Source: Oxalobacter formigenes
GTDB lineage: Bacteria; Pseudomonadota; Gammaproteobacteria; Burkholderiales; Burkholderiaceae_D
Assembly: GCF_002127965.1 (NCBI RefSeq)
Contig: NZ_CP018787.1
Location: forward strand, 1,116,001-1,180,000
DNA: 64,000 nucleotides
Reading direction: 5' to 3'
This document shows positions 1 to 7,969 of this stretch, piece by piece (the stretch's first letter is position 1; each line of letters opens with the position of its first letter). The notes under the pieces were generated by a model. It had not been told where the DNA came from. It made no database searches and saw nothing but the letters and a program-made list of their open reading frames with translations. Position numbers and translations under genes: made by a program.

Positions 1-506
1 TCCCGGCGTACTGTATTTCGATTGCCCTTCAACAGAAGGGAGTCATTACACAAGCCGTTATTTATGATCCGGTTCATAACGACCTGTTTACGGCCACGAA
101 GGGTGGTGGTGCATTCCTGAACAACAAGCGTATCCGCGTCAGCAAGACCGATCGCCTCTCAAAAGCATTGCTCGGCACCGGTTTTGCCAACCGTAACAAA
201 GATGAAAAGGCGCTGAAAGAATTCCTGAGGATGTTCGAAGTGATGACCCTGAATTCACAGGGCTTGCGTCGTCCGGGCTCGGCTGCGCTGGATCTGGCGT
301 ATGTGGCCTGTGGCCGTTACGACGGTTATTTTGAAAAGAATCTGAAGATATGGGATATTGCAGCGGGTTCCCTGATCGTTTCGGAAGCAGGCGGTATCGT
401 TGCTGATTTCGACGGTGAAGCTGCTTATCTGAAATCCGGCAATATCGTGGCAGGCAGCCCGAGAATTTTCGGCCAGATGCTTCCGTTGCTGCAATCGGCG
501 ATTTAA
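1..506 (+). CDS. suhB: Inositol-1-monophosphatase family protein SuhB, 5' end missing
   Basis: Reading frame open from the window edge (first whole codon at base 3) to TAA at 504-506, so the N-terminus lies outside. The visible part begins with PAYCISIALQQKG and contains the family hallmark WDIAAGSLIVSEAGG, the metal-binding WDxAAG motif of the inositol monophosphatase/FBPase superfamily. The motif that carries the other metal ligands (DPLDGT-type) would be upstream of the window. The family hydrolyses myo-inositol phosphates; the E. coli member SuhB also acts in rRNA transcription antitermination. The next gene, earP, starts 28 bases downstream. Assignment to the family is firm; the cellular role here is inferred. 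Confidence 0.9.
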   Translation, partial: PAYCISIALQQKGVITQAVIYDPVHNDLFTATKGGGAFLNNKRIRVSKTDRLSKALLGTGFANRNKDEKALKEFLRMFEVMTLNSQGLRRPGSAALDLAYVACGRYDGYFEKNLKIWDIAAGSLIVSEAGGIVADFDGEAAYLKSGNIVAGSPRIFGQMLPLLQSAI

Positions 507-534
507 GCGTTAACTTTTTCTTTCTTATTGAAAT

Positions 535-1692
535 ATGGCATCGTCGCTGCGAATCGATCTGTTTTGTGAAGTGATCGATAATTTCGGCGATGCCGGTGTC
601 TGCTGGCGTCTGGCACGCCAGCTTGTCAATGAACATAACTGTCGGGTCACCTTATGGATAGACAAGCCTTCCGTGTTGAAACGGATCAGTCCAGAGGTCG
701 ATTCCGATTTCGACAGGCAAACGGTCTCCGGTGTGGATATCCGTTTGTGGCGGGAAGATTTTCCACGCGTGCCACTGGGCGATATTCCCGACGTCGTGAT
801 TGAAGGATTTGGCGCACACTTGCCAGAGAGCTACGTGCGCCAGATGGCTCAAAATTTACCCCAGCCTGTCTGGATCAATCTGGAATACCTCTCTGCCGAA
901 TCCTGGGTTGAAGACAGTCATTTGATGCCTTCGCCCCAATCATGGATACCCTTGACGAAATATTTTTATTTCCCGGGCTTCACTGAACGGACGGGGGGAT
1001 TGATCCGTGAAAAACAGCTTGTTTCGGAGCGTGAGAATTTTCAGGTCGACCGGCAAAATGCGATTCGTTTTTTGTCGAAACTCGGTGTAAAAGCATCTCC
1101 TGAACAATGGATCGTTTCAATATTCTCTTATTCCGATGCACCTGTCACCCCACTTTTGAAAAGCCTTTCAGAGAATAAAAAAAATGTGTTATGCCTGATT
1201 CCGGAAGGGGTTGCAACAGAGCAGGTCGGTTCATTCATCGGAAAAGCAGCGGCAGCAGGGACGCGTTTCAAGAAAGATAATCTGACGGTTCAGATTTTGC
1301 CGATGATCGAACAGGACGATTTTGACCGCCTGTTATGGTTGTGCGATTTCAATTTCATTCGGGGTGAAGATTCGTTCGTTCGTGCCCAATGGGCGGCCAG
1401 ACCGTTTGTGTGGCACATTTATCCTCAGGATGAAGAGGCCCATATGGTCAAATTGCACGCATTTCTCGATATGTATCTGTCCGGTTTGCCAAAGGATGCA
1501 GCAGATAATATCCGCCGTTTCTGGGCTATGTGGAACGACCGGGAAAATATAAAAACCGTTTCGGAAAACCGCCTGAATCTGGGCGAAATCGCTCCGGAGT
1601 GGAGCCAATATGCGACGGACTGGTTCAAAAAACTGACAGTTCAGGACGATTTGGCTTGCCGTTTGCTTCGATTTATCAATACTTTGCGTTAA
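535..1692 (+). CDS. earP: EarP, protein-arginine rhamnosyltransferase for elongation factor P
   Basis: 385 aa. EarP (formerly DUF2331) transfers L-rhamnose from dTDP-beta-L-rhamnose to Arg32 of EF-P in the cytosol. The sequence shows the N-terminal EVIDNFGDAGVCWRLARQL segment with the acidic DNFGD motif, and the C-terminal nucleotide-sugar motif FIRGEDSFVRAQWAARPFVW followed by YPQDEEAH, the usual GT-B-type EarP arrangement. It lies 99 bases upstream of efp, the standard neighbour of this enzyme in betaproteobacteria, and that EF-P has Arg32. The donor could be made by the rmlACDB genes at 15530-18838. The start ATG at 535 has no strong Shine-Dalgarno but gives the expected N-terminus. High confidence. 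Confidence 0.95.
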   Translation: MASSLRIDLFCEVIDNFGDAGVCWRLARQLVNEHNCRVTLWIDKPSVLKRISPEVDSDFDRQTVSGVDIRLWREDFPRVPLGDIPDVVIEGFGAHLPESYVRQMAQNLPQPVWINLEYLSAESWVEDSHLMPSPQSWIPLTKYFYFPGFTERTGGLIREKQLVSERENFQVDRQNAIRFLSKLGVKASPEQWIVSIFSYSDAPVTPLLKSLSENKKNVLCLIPEGVATEQVGSFIGKAAAAGTRFKKDNLTVQILPMIEQDDFDRLLWLCDFNFIRGEDSFVRAQWAARPFVWHIYPQDEEAHMVKLHAFLDMYLSGLPKDAADNIRRFWAMWNDRENIKTVSENRLNLGEIAPEWSQYATDWFKKLTVQDDLACRLLRFINTLR

Positions 1693-1791
1693 AATAGGCC
1701 TTTTTTTACGTAGCGCTTTTTCAGAGTCGGCTCGAAAATGACCGGCAGACAGAACTGAAGCCTTGATTTTTAATTATTTTTTTACAAATTT

Positions 1792-2352
1792 ATGAAAACA
1801 GCACAAGAAGTACGCGCCGGCAACGTTGTCATGGTCAACAATGAACCGATGGTGGTTTTGAAATCCGAATATACCAAATCCGGTCGCAATTCCTCCGTTT
1901 GCAAAATGAAGATGAAGAATCTGCTTTCCGGCACGAATATGGAATCCGTGTATCGTGCAGATGACAAGTTCGACGTCGTCGTTCTGGATAAAAAAGAAGT
2001 CACTTTCTCCTACTTTGCCGACCCTCTCTACGTTTTGATGGATGCCGACTACAATCAGTATGAAGTCGAAGCCGAAAACATGGGCGATGCCTTGAACTAC
2101 ATTGAAGACGGTATGCCTTGCGAAGTCGTTTTCTACAACGAAAAAGCCATTTCCGTTGAATTGCCTAATACCGTCATTCGTGAAGTCACTTATACCGAAC
2201 CGGCAGTCAAGGGCGATACGTCTTCCGGAAAAGTCATGAAACCAGCCAAGATCGCTACCGGTTTCACGGTGCAGGTTCCACTTTTCGTCGGTCAGGGCGA
2301 CAAGATCGAAATCGATACCCGTACCGGTGAATATCGCAGCCGCGCCAAATAA
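1792..2352 (+). CDS. efp: Translation elongation factor P
   Basis: 186 aa, full length for EF-P. It binds between the P and E sites of the ribosome and relieves stalling at polyproline stretches. The N-terminal KOW-like domain carries the modification loop [13 protein letters not shown]; counting from Met1 the loop residue is Arg32, which marks the rhamnosylated branch rather than the beta-lysylated Lys34 branch. The C-terminal OB domain ends with the conserved [19 protein letters not shown] perfect 13-bp inverted repeat with a T run follows 38 bases after the stop. It pairs functionally with earP immediately upstream. Confidence 0.97.
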   Translation: MKTAQEVRAGNVVMVNNEPMVVLKSEYTKSGRNSSVCKMKMKNLLSGTNMESVYRADDKFDVVVLDKKEVTFSYFADPLYVLMDADYNQYEVEAENMGDALNYIEDGMPCEVVFYNEKAISVELPNTVIREVTYTEPAVKGDTSSGKVMKPAKIATGFTVQVPLFVGQGDKIEIDTRTGEYRSRAK

Positions 2353-2390
2353 TGGCAGGCAGCACGGCTGCCATGAAAAATTTGTTGTAC

Positions 2391-2423
2391 AAAAACGGCA
2401 CGCACAAGCGTGCCGTTTTTTAT
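2391..2423 (+). terminator. Rho-independent terminator after efp
   Basis: Perfect 13-bp inverted repeat AAAAACGGCACGC / GCGTGCCGTTTTT with a 4-base loop ACAA, followed by T-rich sequence. It lies 38 bases after the efp stop and ends the earP-efp transcript. Confidence 0.9.
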
Positions 2424-2525
2424 TGATTGCGACATGCTTGCACGTTGCGCCAATTAAAACCATTTTCCGTTTTTTGATGTTAAGGTAACGGGCAGTTTAT
2501 TGACGGATTTATGAAAGGAAACAGG

Positions 2526-3434
2526 ATGGCTGTAAGAAGCATGACCGCTTATGCGACGACTTCAGTGGAAACGGTGGCAGGAACGCTGACGATTGAACTG
2601 AAGAGCGTCAATTCCCGTTTTCTGGATCTCCAGTTCAGAATGAACGACGAGTTCCGTGCCTACGAGCCATTCTTCCGTGAGGCGATCATGGCTAACGTCA
2701 AACGGGGAAAAGTGGAATGTCGCCTGTCGTTTGCCAGAAGCACGCAGGAAGCGTCCACATTGACCCTGAACCAGTCCCTGCTGAAGGAACTGTTAAAACT
2801 CCAGCATGAAATCCGTCACCAGTCATCTGAAGCGAATGTCATGTCGGTCAATGAACTGCTCCGATGGCCCGGCATGATCGAGGATGTCGCACCGGATCAG
2901 GAAACCTTGCAGCAGCAGGTAAAACAGGCGATGGATGATACGCTGAAAACGTTTACATCCGAACGCGAGCGTGAGGGGGCTGCCTTGACGAAAGCGCTGG
3001 TGGAACGTGTTCATGCCATGCAGGAAATCGTTACGCGTATTGAACCCCTGATTCCACAACTGGTTGCCCAGTTCCAGAAAAAAGCGGTTGAACGCATGCA
3101 GGAAGCGCTTGGAATGGCTATTGCCGATAATGCCAATGCATCCCAGACACAGCAGGAAGCCTCCGAGCGTATCCGTCAGGAAGTGACGCTTTATGGAATG
3201 CGTATCGATGTCGCGGAAGAACTGGCACGCCTGAAAATCCATCTTGAAGAAACAAAGAATATTCTGGAAAAGGGCGGTCTGGTCGGCAAGCGCATGGATT
3301 TCATGTTGCAGGAACTGAACCGGGAGGCCAATACACTGGGCTCGAAAGCGGCCATCAAGGAATTGTCCAATGCGTCAATGGATCTGAAATTGCTGATCGA
3401 ACAGATTCGGGAGCAGGTACAGAATCTGGAATAA
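2526..3434 (+). CDS. yicC: YicC family endoribonuclease
   Basis: 302 aa from the chosen start. It begins MAVRSMTAYA and has the typical YicC N-terminal SMTAYA segment, ELKSVNSRFLD, and the C-terminal DUF1732 part GLVGKRMDFMLQELNREANT with NTLGSKA. E. coli YicC is linked to RNA turnover (degradation of the sRNA RyhB). An in-frame ATG lies 15 bases upstream at 2511, but the AAAGGAAACAGG purine run sits between the two and is placed correctly for 2526. The final AANT/KAAIKELSN region matches full-length homologues. The gene stands alone and is followed by a bidirectional terminator shared with the convergent gene. Confidence 0.88.
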   Translation: MAVRSMTAYATTSVETVAGTLTIELKSVNSRFLDLQFRMNDEFRAYEPFFREAIMANVKRGKVECRLSFARSTQEASTLTLNQSLLKELLKLQHEIRHQSSEANVMSVNELLRWPGMIEDVAPDQETLQQQVKQAMDDTLKTFTSEREREGAALTKALVERVHAMQEIVTRIEPLIPQLVAQFQKKAVERMQEALGMAIADNANASQTQQEASERIRQEVTLYGMRIDVAEELARLKIHLEETKNILEKGGLVGKRMDFMLQELNREANTLGSKAAIKELSNASMDLKLLIEQIREQVQNLE

Positions 3435-3448
3435 AAGGATTGAATCGG

Positions 3449-3489
3449 AAAAAAACGGGATGCACTTTTTGGGTGTCACCCCGTTTTTT
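3449..3489. terminator. Bidirectional terminator between yicC and the exported START-like gene
   Basis: A-run plus CGGG (3449-3459) pairs with CCCG plus T-run (3480-3489); GATGCAC and GTGTCAC extend it imperfectly. It sits between convergent genes and can serve both strands. Confidence 0.75.
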
Positions 3490-3496
3490 CCTGATA

Positions 3497-4366
3497 TTAA
3501 TTGTTTGGTGGCGTTTGTTTCAACTCGTCCCGTTTCATGCTGAGATATTGCTGCCGGGTGATTTCATACAGTTGCGGGTACCGTTCGGTCGCTGCAAACC
3601 AGTTTGTCAGGCGATATTCCTGTTGCTGTGCAGGTGGAAGAGACAATGAACCCAGATAAGCTTCGATAGCCAGATAGTAACGCATGGTATTGCGTTCGAT
3701 TGCGCCTCTCATACCGGATACGTATTTCGGTTTTCCGTCCGGTTTTTTGCCGGTAATGGTAAATCCTTCCTTGCCGCTGCCGACGGTATCGAGATACAGG
3801 TTGGTCGCCAGTTTTGCCATTGTGCCGTAATGGTAGGAATATTTGACGTGAATGAATGTCTGGTTGTTCTGGATTGGAATGGCTTCCATCATCATGTAAT
3901 AGTCAGAGGTTCCCATCGGGCCGGATTTGGCATCCATAACGATTTGCATGTAATTGGTATTGTTGATGACAGGCTTGAAGTTGTATTCCATGTGAAAAGC
4001 GTCCGAGAGGGGTTGGGGTTTTTTCGTGCCTGCGTAAACCTCGATTTTATTGCTGTTCAAGGCACGGCAGTACTTGACGTTCAGATGCAATGAAAGCACG
4101 TCACACCATTCCTCCGGCGTGTCCAGCGCAGTCCGTACAGTGGAAAAGGGGTAGTTGATGACACTGTAAACGTCGCCGCTAATGGATTTGGATGTCTGTT
4201 CCGAATCCATGACGATCGGCTGGTTAAACTGGTTGTTCTTCAGCTTATCCTGTAATCGCTGATAATTGTTTTTCAGGGACTGGGCGTTTTGTGCATGGAC
4301 CCATCCGGACAGGCTGAACATCACGGCCAATGCCAGCACGAATTTAATGAGATTTCGTCGGTTCAT
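3497..4366 (-). CDS. Exported START/SRPBCC-like protein of unknown function
   Basis: 289 aa. The N-terminus has a clear Sec signal peptide: basic MNRRNLIK, a hydrophobic stretch and a likely cleavage after HAQ or VHA (about residue 25). The mature part has features of a polyketide-cyclase/START-type fold: the segment SVINYPFSTVRTALDTPEEWCDVLSLH resembles the 'membrane-active or ligand-binding' SRPBCC proteins, followed by alternating strands. No catalytic motif was recognised. It converges on yicC and is divergent from galE. The fold is a by-eye impression and the function is unknown; a lipid-binding periplasmic role is only a possibility. Confidence 0.7.
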   Translation of the reverse strand: MNRRNLIKFVLALAVMFSLSGWVHAQNAQSLKNNYQRLQDKLKNNQFNQPIVMDSEQTSKSISGDVYSVINYPFSTVRTALDTPEEWCDVLSLHLNVKYCRALNSNKIEVYAGTKKPQPLSDAFHMEYNFKPVINNTNYMQIVMDAKSGPMGTSDYYMMMEAIPIQNNQTFIHVKYSYHYGTMAKLATNLYLDTVGSGKEGFTITGKKPDGKPKYVSGMRGAIERNTMRYYLAIEAYLGSLSLPPAQQQEYRLTNWFAATERYPQLYEITRQQYLSMKRDELKQTPPNN

Positions 4367-4439
4367 GTTTTTCCCGATTCAAGAGATAAAACAGTTTTGA
4401 GGAAAATGGGGAAGCTTGGTTCTTAAGCGGGAATGAGAT

Positions 4440-4467
4440 TTGACAAAAGGAACTTAAAGCGTATGAA
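4440..4467 (+). promoter_or_regulatory. Predicted sigma70 promoter of galE
   Basis: TTGACA at 4440-4445, 16-base spacer, TATGAA at 4462-4467. It is positioned about 115 bases before the galE ATG, giving a moderately long 5' leader. Seen in sequence; activity is inferred. Confidence 0.55.
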
Positions 4468-4582
4468 TTTGACTGGGTAAAAGGAGTTTTTTGGTAATGA
4501 TGGATGACCTGTTTTCAATAAAAAGGTAGGATGATGACGGGTGTCTGTCATGCACAAGATCATTAATTAACAGCAGAAAGAT

Positions 4583-5608
4583 ATGAATAATAAAAACAGA
4601 ACCGTCATGGTAACGGGTGCGGCGGGCTATATCGGTTCGCACACTTGCGTGGAGTTGCTTGAAGCGGGGTTCGATGTTGTCGCTGTCGATAATTTATGCA
4701 ACAGTTCACGTGAATCGCTTAACAGGGTTGAAAAAATCACGGGTAAATCCATTGCGTTTCATGAAGTCGATGTCCGTGACAAAGCTGGACTGAAAAATGT
4801 GTTCCAGCAACATTCCATCGATGCCATTATCCATTTTGCCGGATTGAAGGCAGTCGGCGAATCGGTTGCCAAACCCCTGATGTATTACGATAACAACGTG
4901 AGTGGCACCCTGTCCCTGCTGGAAGTTGCCAATGACGCAGGTGTCCGTCATTTTGTTTTCAGCTCGTCTGCGACGGTTTACGGTGATCCGGACTTTTCAC
5001 CGGTGCCTGAAACGGCGCGTCTGTCTGTGGCCAATCCTTACGGGCGATCCAAACTGATGATTGAAGAAATTCTGGGTGATTTATCCGTTTCCGATCCTTC
5101 ATGGTCGATCGCCATCCTCCGGTATTTCAATCCGGTCGGCGCCCATTCCAGTGGCCTGATCGGTGAAGACCCGCATGGCATTCCCAATAATCTGATGCCG
5201 TATGTCGCCCAGGTGGCGGTTGGAAAATTGAAGGAACTGGCTGTTTTTGGAGACGATTATCCAACAAAGGACGGTACGGGTGTCCGGGATTATATACATG
5301 TCATGGATCTGGCACGTGGGCATGTCGATGCGCTGAATTATCTGTTCGAGAATAAAAAGGGATTTACTGTCAATCTTGGCACGGGAGTAGGGTATAGCGT
5401 TCTGGATGTGGTGCATGCTTTCGAAAGGGCGTGCAAAAAGCCAGTCCCATACAAAATTGCGCCAAGAAGAGCTGGGGACGTTCCCTTGTATTATGCCGAT
5501 CCTGCCATGGCATTGTCTTTGCTGGGTTGGAAAACCAGATACGATCTGGATCAGATGTGTGCCGATTACTGGAAGTGGCAGAGCACGAATCCGGATGGGT
5601 ATCGTTAA
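4583..5608 (+). CDS. galE: UDP-glucose 4-epimerase
   Basis: 341 aa, full length for GalE. This extended short-chain dehydrogenase interconverts UDP-glucose and UDP-galactose in the cytosol. It has the NAD-binding motif TGAAGYIGSH, FSSSATVYGDP with the catalytic Ser/Thr, YGRSK with catalytic Tyr and Lys, and RYFNPVGAH. It stands alone, with its own predicted promoter upstream and a near-perfect 14-bp terminator downstream. It lies 9 kb outside the polysaccharide island but would supply galactose units to surface glycans. GalE and UDP-GlcNAc epimerases are not separable by eye; GalE is the better call. Confidence 0.93.
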   Translation: MNNKNRTVMVTGAAGYIGSHTCVELLEAGFDVVAVDNLCNSSRESLNRVEKITGKSIAFHEVDVRDKAGLKNVFQQHSIDAIIHFAGLKAVGESVAKPLMYYDNNVSGTLSLLEVANDAGVRHFVFSSSATVYGDPDFSPVPETARLSVANPYGRSKLMIEEILGDLSVSDPSWSIAILRYFNPVGAHSSGLIGEDPHGIPNNLMPYVAQVAVGKLKELAVFGDDYPTKDGTGVRDYIHVMDLARGHVDALNYLFENKKGFTVNLGTGVGYSVLDVVHAFERACKKPVPYKIAPRRAGDVPLYYADPAMALSLLGWKTRYDLDQMCADYWKWQSTNPDGYR

Positions 5609-5617
5609 TTTTCATGC

Positions 5618-5648
5618 AAAAAAATGCCGGTCATACCGGCATTTTTTT
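5618..5648. terminator. Bidirectional terminator between galE and the OmpA-type lipoprotein gene
   Basis: 14-bp perfect inverted repeat, AAAAAAATGCCGGT / ACCGGCATTTTTTT, loop CAT. T runs on both strands serve the convergent genes. Confidence 0.9.
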
Positions 5649-5673
5649 ATGATGAAGTCCAGATAAAAACTGC

Positions 5674-6327
5674 TTATTTTTTCTGGCCTACATAAATTTC
5701 GACACGTCTGTTCTGGGCGCGTCCTTCAGCAGTTGCATTGCTTGCGATCGGATCTTTCGAACCCATGCCTTCCACGGTGAAGCGGTTAGCGGCAACACCC
5801 TGGCTGACCAGATATTCCATAACGCTCATGGCGCGTTTTCTTGAAAGAGGCAGGTTGACGGAGTCGGAACCCGTATTATCCGTATAACCGACCACGAAGA
5901 TGGAAGAGGACGGGTTGTTTTTCAGGGTGGTGGCCAGATCTCTCAGGATGGTCTTGAACTGGGGTGAGAGAGTGGAACTGCCGGTAGCGAATGAAACGTC
6001 GCTTGGAATGCTGACCCGGATCATGTTGTTTTCAGTCTGGACGACTTCCACGCCGGTGCCTTGTGTAGCTGCCTGCATTTCCTGTTTCTGTTTCTCCATG
6101 TGGTTACCCCACAGATAGCCGCCACCACCACCAAGCAGGCCACCGATTGCGGCACCTACGGCAGCACGACCCCAGCCACCAGGACCCGTCAGAGCACCGA
6201 TAGCGGCACCCGCAACGGCGCCAATTCCGGCACCGGTTGTCGTCGTTTTCTGTTTTTCAGTCATGTTGGCACAGCCGGTTACGGCAATGGCTGCAATTAA
6301 TGCACAGGCAGTTAATTTTGTACGCAT
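5674..6327 (-). CDS. OmpA family outer-membrane lipoprotein (YiaD-like)
   Basis: 217 aa. A lipoprotein signal peptide (MRTKLTACALIAAIAVTGCAN) puts the acylated Cys near residue 18. A glycine-zipper segment follows (GAGIGAVAGAAIGALTGPGG, then GGLLGGGGGYLWG), then a C-terminal OmpA/MotB peptidoglycan-binding domain with GYTDNTGSD, LSRKRA and NRRVEIYV. The protein should be anchored in the outer membrane and bind peptidoglycan. An ATG four codons upstream (6339) exists, but the GGAGAA ribosome-binding site lies between the two and favours 6327. Single gene with a terminator shared with galE. Confidence 0.92.
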   Translation of the reverse strand: MRTKLTACALIAAIAVTGCANMTEKQKTTTTGAGIGAVAGAAIGALTGPGGWGRAAVGAAIGGLLGGGGGYLWGNHMEKQKQEMQAATQGTGVEVVQTENNMIRVSIPSDVSFATGSSTLSPQFKTILRDLATTLKNNPSSSIFVVGYTDNTGSDSVNLPLSRKRAMSVMEYLVSQGVAANRFTVEGMGSKDPIASNATAEGRAQNRRVEIYVGQKK

Positions 6328-6567
6328 GATGTTCTCCATTAGGAATTGATTGTCTATTTTTCATGAAACAGGCAATTCTGTTTTGTCTTATCTCATTTTA
6401 TGAAAGGATTGTTTTCAAATGCACGGTATTCTTCAGGAAGGAGATTTGTTTTCCGGCTTGGTGTACAAATCTGTCTTCCATGACACGACGTTTGGTCAGA
6501 CATGGAAAACATCGTTTCGTTTCCTGTGGATTTAAGATAAAACAGAAAACGATCAGACAGAAAAGAA

Positions 6568-6602
6568 AAAACCGGCAAAATTTTCAGGATTTTGCCGGTT
6601 TT
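6568..6602 (-). terminator. Terminator of the aromatic aminotransferase gene
   Basis: Perfect 14-bp inverted repeat AAAACCGGCAAAAT / ATTTTGCCGGTTTT, 7-base loop. It ends the minus-strand gene that stops at 6621. Confidence 0.88.
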
Positions 6603-6620
6603 GTGAGAATGGTCGTGCAC

Positions 6621-7850
6621 TTACAATACTTTGGCTATGGCATTCGCAACGTAATCCAGATTATGGGAGTTCAGTGCCGCCACGCAGATTCGTCCTGTAC
6701 TGACGATGTAGACGGAATAATCTTTCCTCAGTTTTTCCACCTGTTCAGGCGTCAGGCCGGAGTAGGAAAACATGCCATTCTGATGGATGATGAAGCTGAA
6801 ATCCTGACCGTTTGATTTGGCATTCAATTCGTCAACCAGTTTGTGACGCATTTCGTGAATTCGGACACGCATGCCGGTCAGTTCGTTTTCCCACATCTTG
6901 TGCAGTTCCGGATTATTCAAAACCGTTCCGACAATTTTTGCACCATAAATAGGAGGGTTGGAATAATTGGTCCGGATGATTCTTTTCAGCTGGGACAAGG
7001 TTCGGGCCGCTTCATCGGCATTTCCGGTGACGATGGAGAAGGCACCAACACGTTCTCCGTACAGGGAAAACGATTTGGAAAAGGAACTCGAGACGAGAAC
7101 CGGTGAATACAGTCGGGCAAAGCGTCGGACGATTTTGCCATCCGAATCGATGCCTTCGGAGAAACCCTGATAGGCCATATCCAGAAACGGGATCAGTTTG
7201 TTATCCTGAACGACTTCGATAACTTCGTCCCACTGTGCATCAGACAGGTCTGCGCCAGTCGGATTGTGACAGCAGGCGTGCAAGACGACCACCGAGCGGG
7301 CCGGGAGTGATTTGAGCGTGCTGATCATGCCGGCGAAATCGACGCCACGATTGACGGAATCATAGTAAGGATAGGTATTGACCTTGAATCCGGCCGCTTC
7401 GAAAAGGGCACGATGGTTTTCCCAGCTTGGATCACTGATCCAGACCTGCGAATTCGATGAAAAACGTTTGAGGAAATCGGCGCCGATTTTCAGGGCCCCG
7501 GTTCCGCCGATAGATTGAACAGTCGCAACACGTTTTTCTTGCAGGGCGATATTATCTTCACCGAAAACCAGTTTTTGCACGGCACTGTCATACATGGCCA
7601 GGCCATCGATCGGCAGATAAGTATGCGGGCTGCCTTGAGCCGTCATTTGCCTTTCCGCTTCCAGCACACATTTCAGAAGGGGCACTTTACCGTTGTCATC
7701 ATAATAAACGCCGACACCCAGATTGATTTTGTGAGGATTGGGGTCGGCGTGGAAAGCTTCGGTAATGCCTAAAATAGGATCGCGGGGCGCCATCGGAATG
7801 GCGGAAAAAATGGTTTCCGGAATAGATTCGTTCATCGTGTTAACATTCAA
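6621..7850 (-). CDS. tyrB: Aromatic amino acid / aspartate aminotransferase (class I)
   Basis: 409 aa. PLP enzyme of the AspC/TyrB class Ia group, which transaminates aspartate or aromatic amino acids with 2-oxoglutarate. Visible marks: NLGVGVYYDDNG near the N-terminus, HACCHNPTGADLS, the aspartate in DMAYQGF, the PLP lysine in SSSFSKSFSLYGERVG, and NYSNPPIYGAKI. The C-terminal SYSGLTPEQVEKLR and the TGRICVAALN arginine contact the substrate carboxylate. A second in-frame ATG at 7835 is also possible. It is divergent from uvrB across about 120 bases. AspC and TyrB specificity cannot be told apart by eye. Confidence 0.88.
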   Translation of the reverse strand: MNVNTMNESIPETIFSAIPMAPRDPILGITEAFHADPNPHKINLGVGVYYDDNGKVPLLKCVLEAERQMTAQGSPHTYLPIDGLAMYDSAVQKLVFGEDNIALQEKRVATVQSIGGTGALKIGADFLKRFSSNSQVWISDPSWENHRALFEAAGFKVNTYPYYDSVNRGVDFAGMISTLKSLPARSVVVLHACCHNPTGADLSDAQWDEVIEVVQDNKLIPFLDMAYQGFSEGIDSDGKIVRRFARLYSPVLVSSSFSKSFSLYGERVGAFSIVTGNADEAARTLSQLKRIIRTNYSNPPIYGAKIVGTVLNNPELHKMWENELTGMRVRIHEMRHKLVDELNAKSNGQDFSFIIHQNGMFSYSGLTPEQVEKLRKDYSVYIVSTGRICVAALNSHNLDYVANAIAKVL

Positions 7851-7969
7851 TATTCAATGCGAAAAGCAATCCGCATATAAATTGCACACAAGCAAATTAT
7901 GCAGTGCCTCATAAGCAATATTGTACTTGCTTTTTGATGTAACGACATCTTATCAAAGGTACGAACACA

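Noticed and set aside
139-636. Minus-strand ORFs over suhB and earP
   Set aside because: Shadow frames of the real + strand genes, with no ribosome sites or family features.
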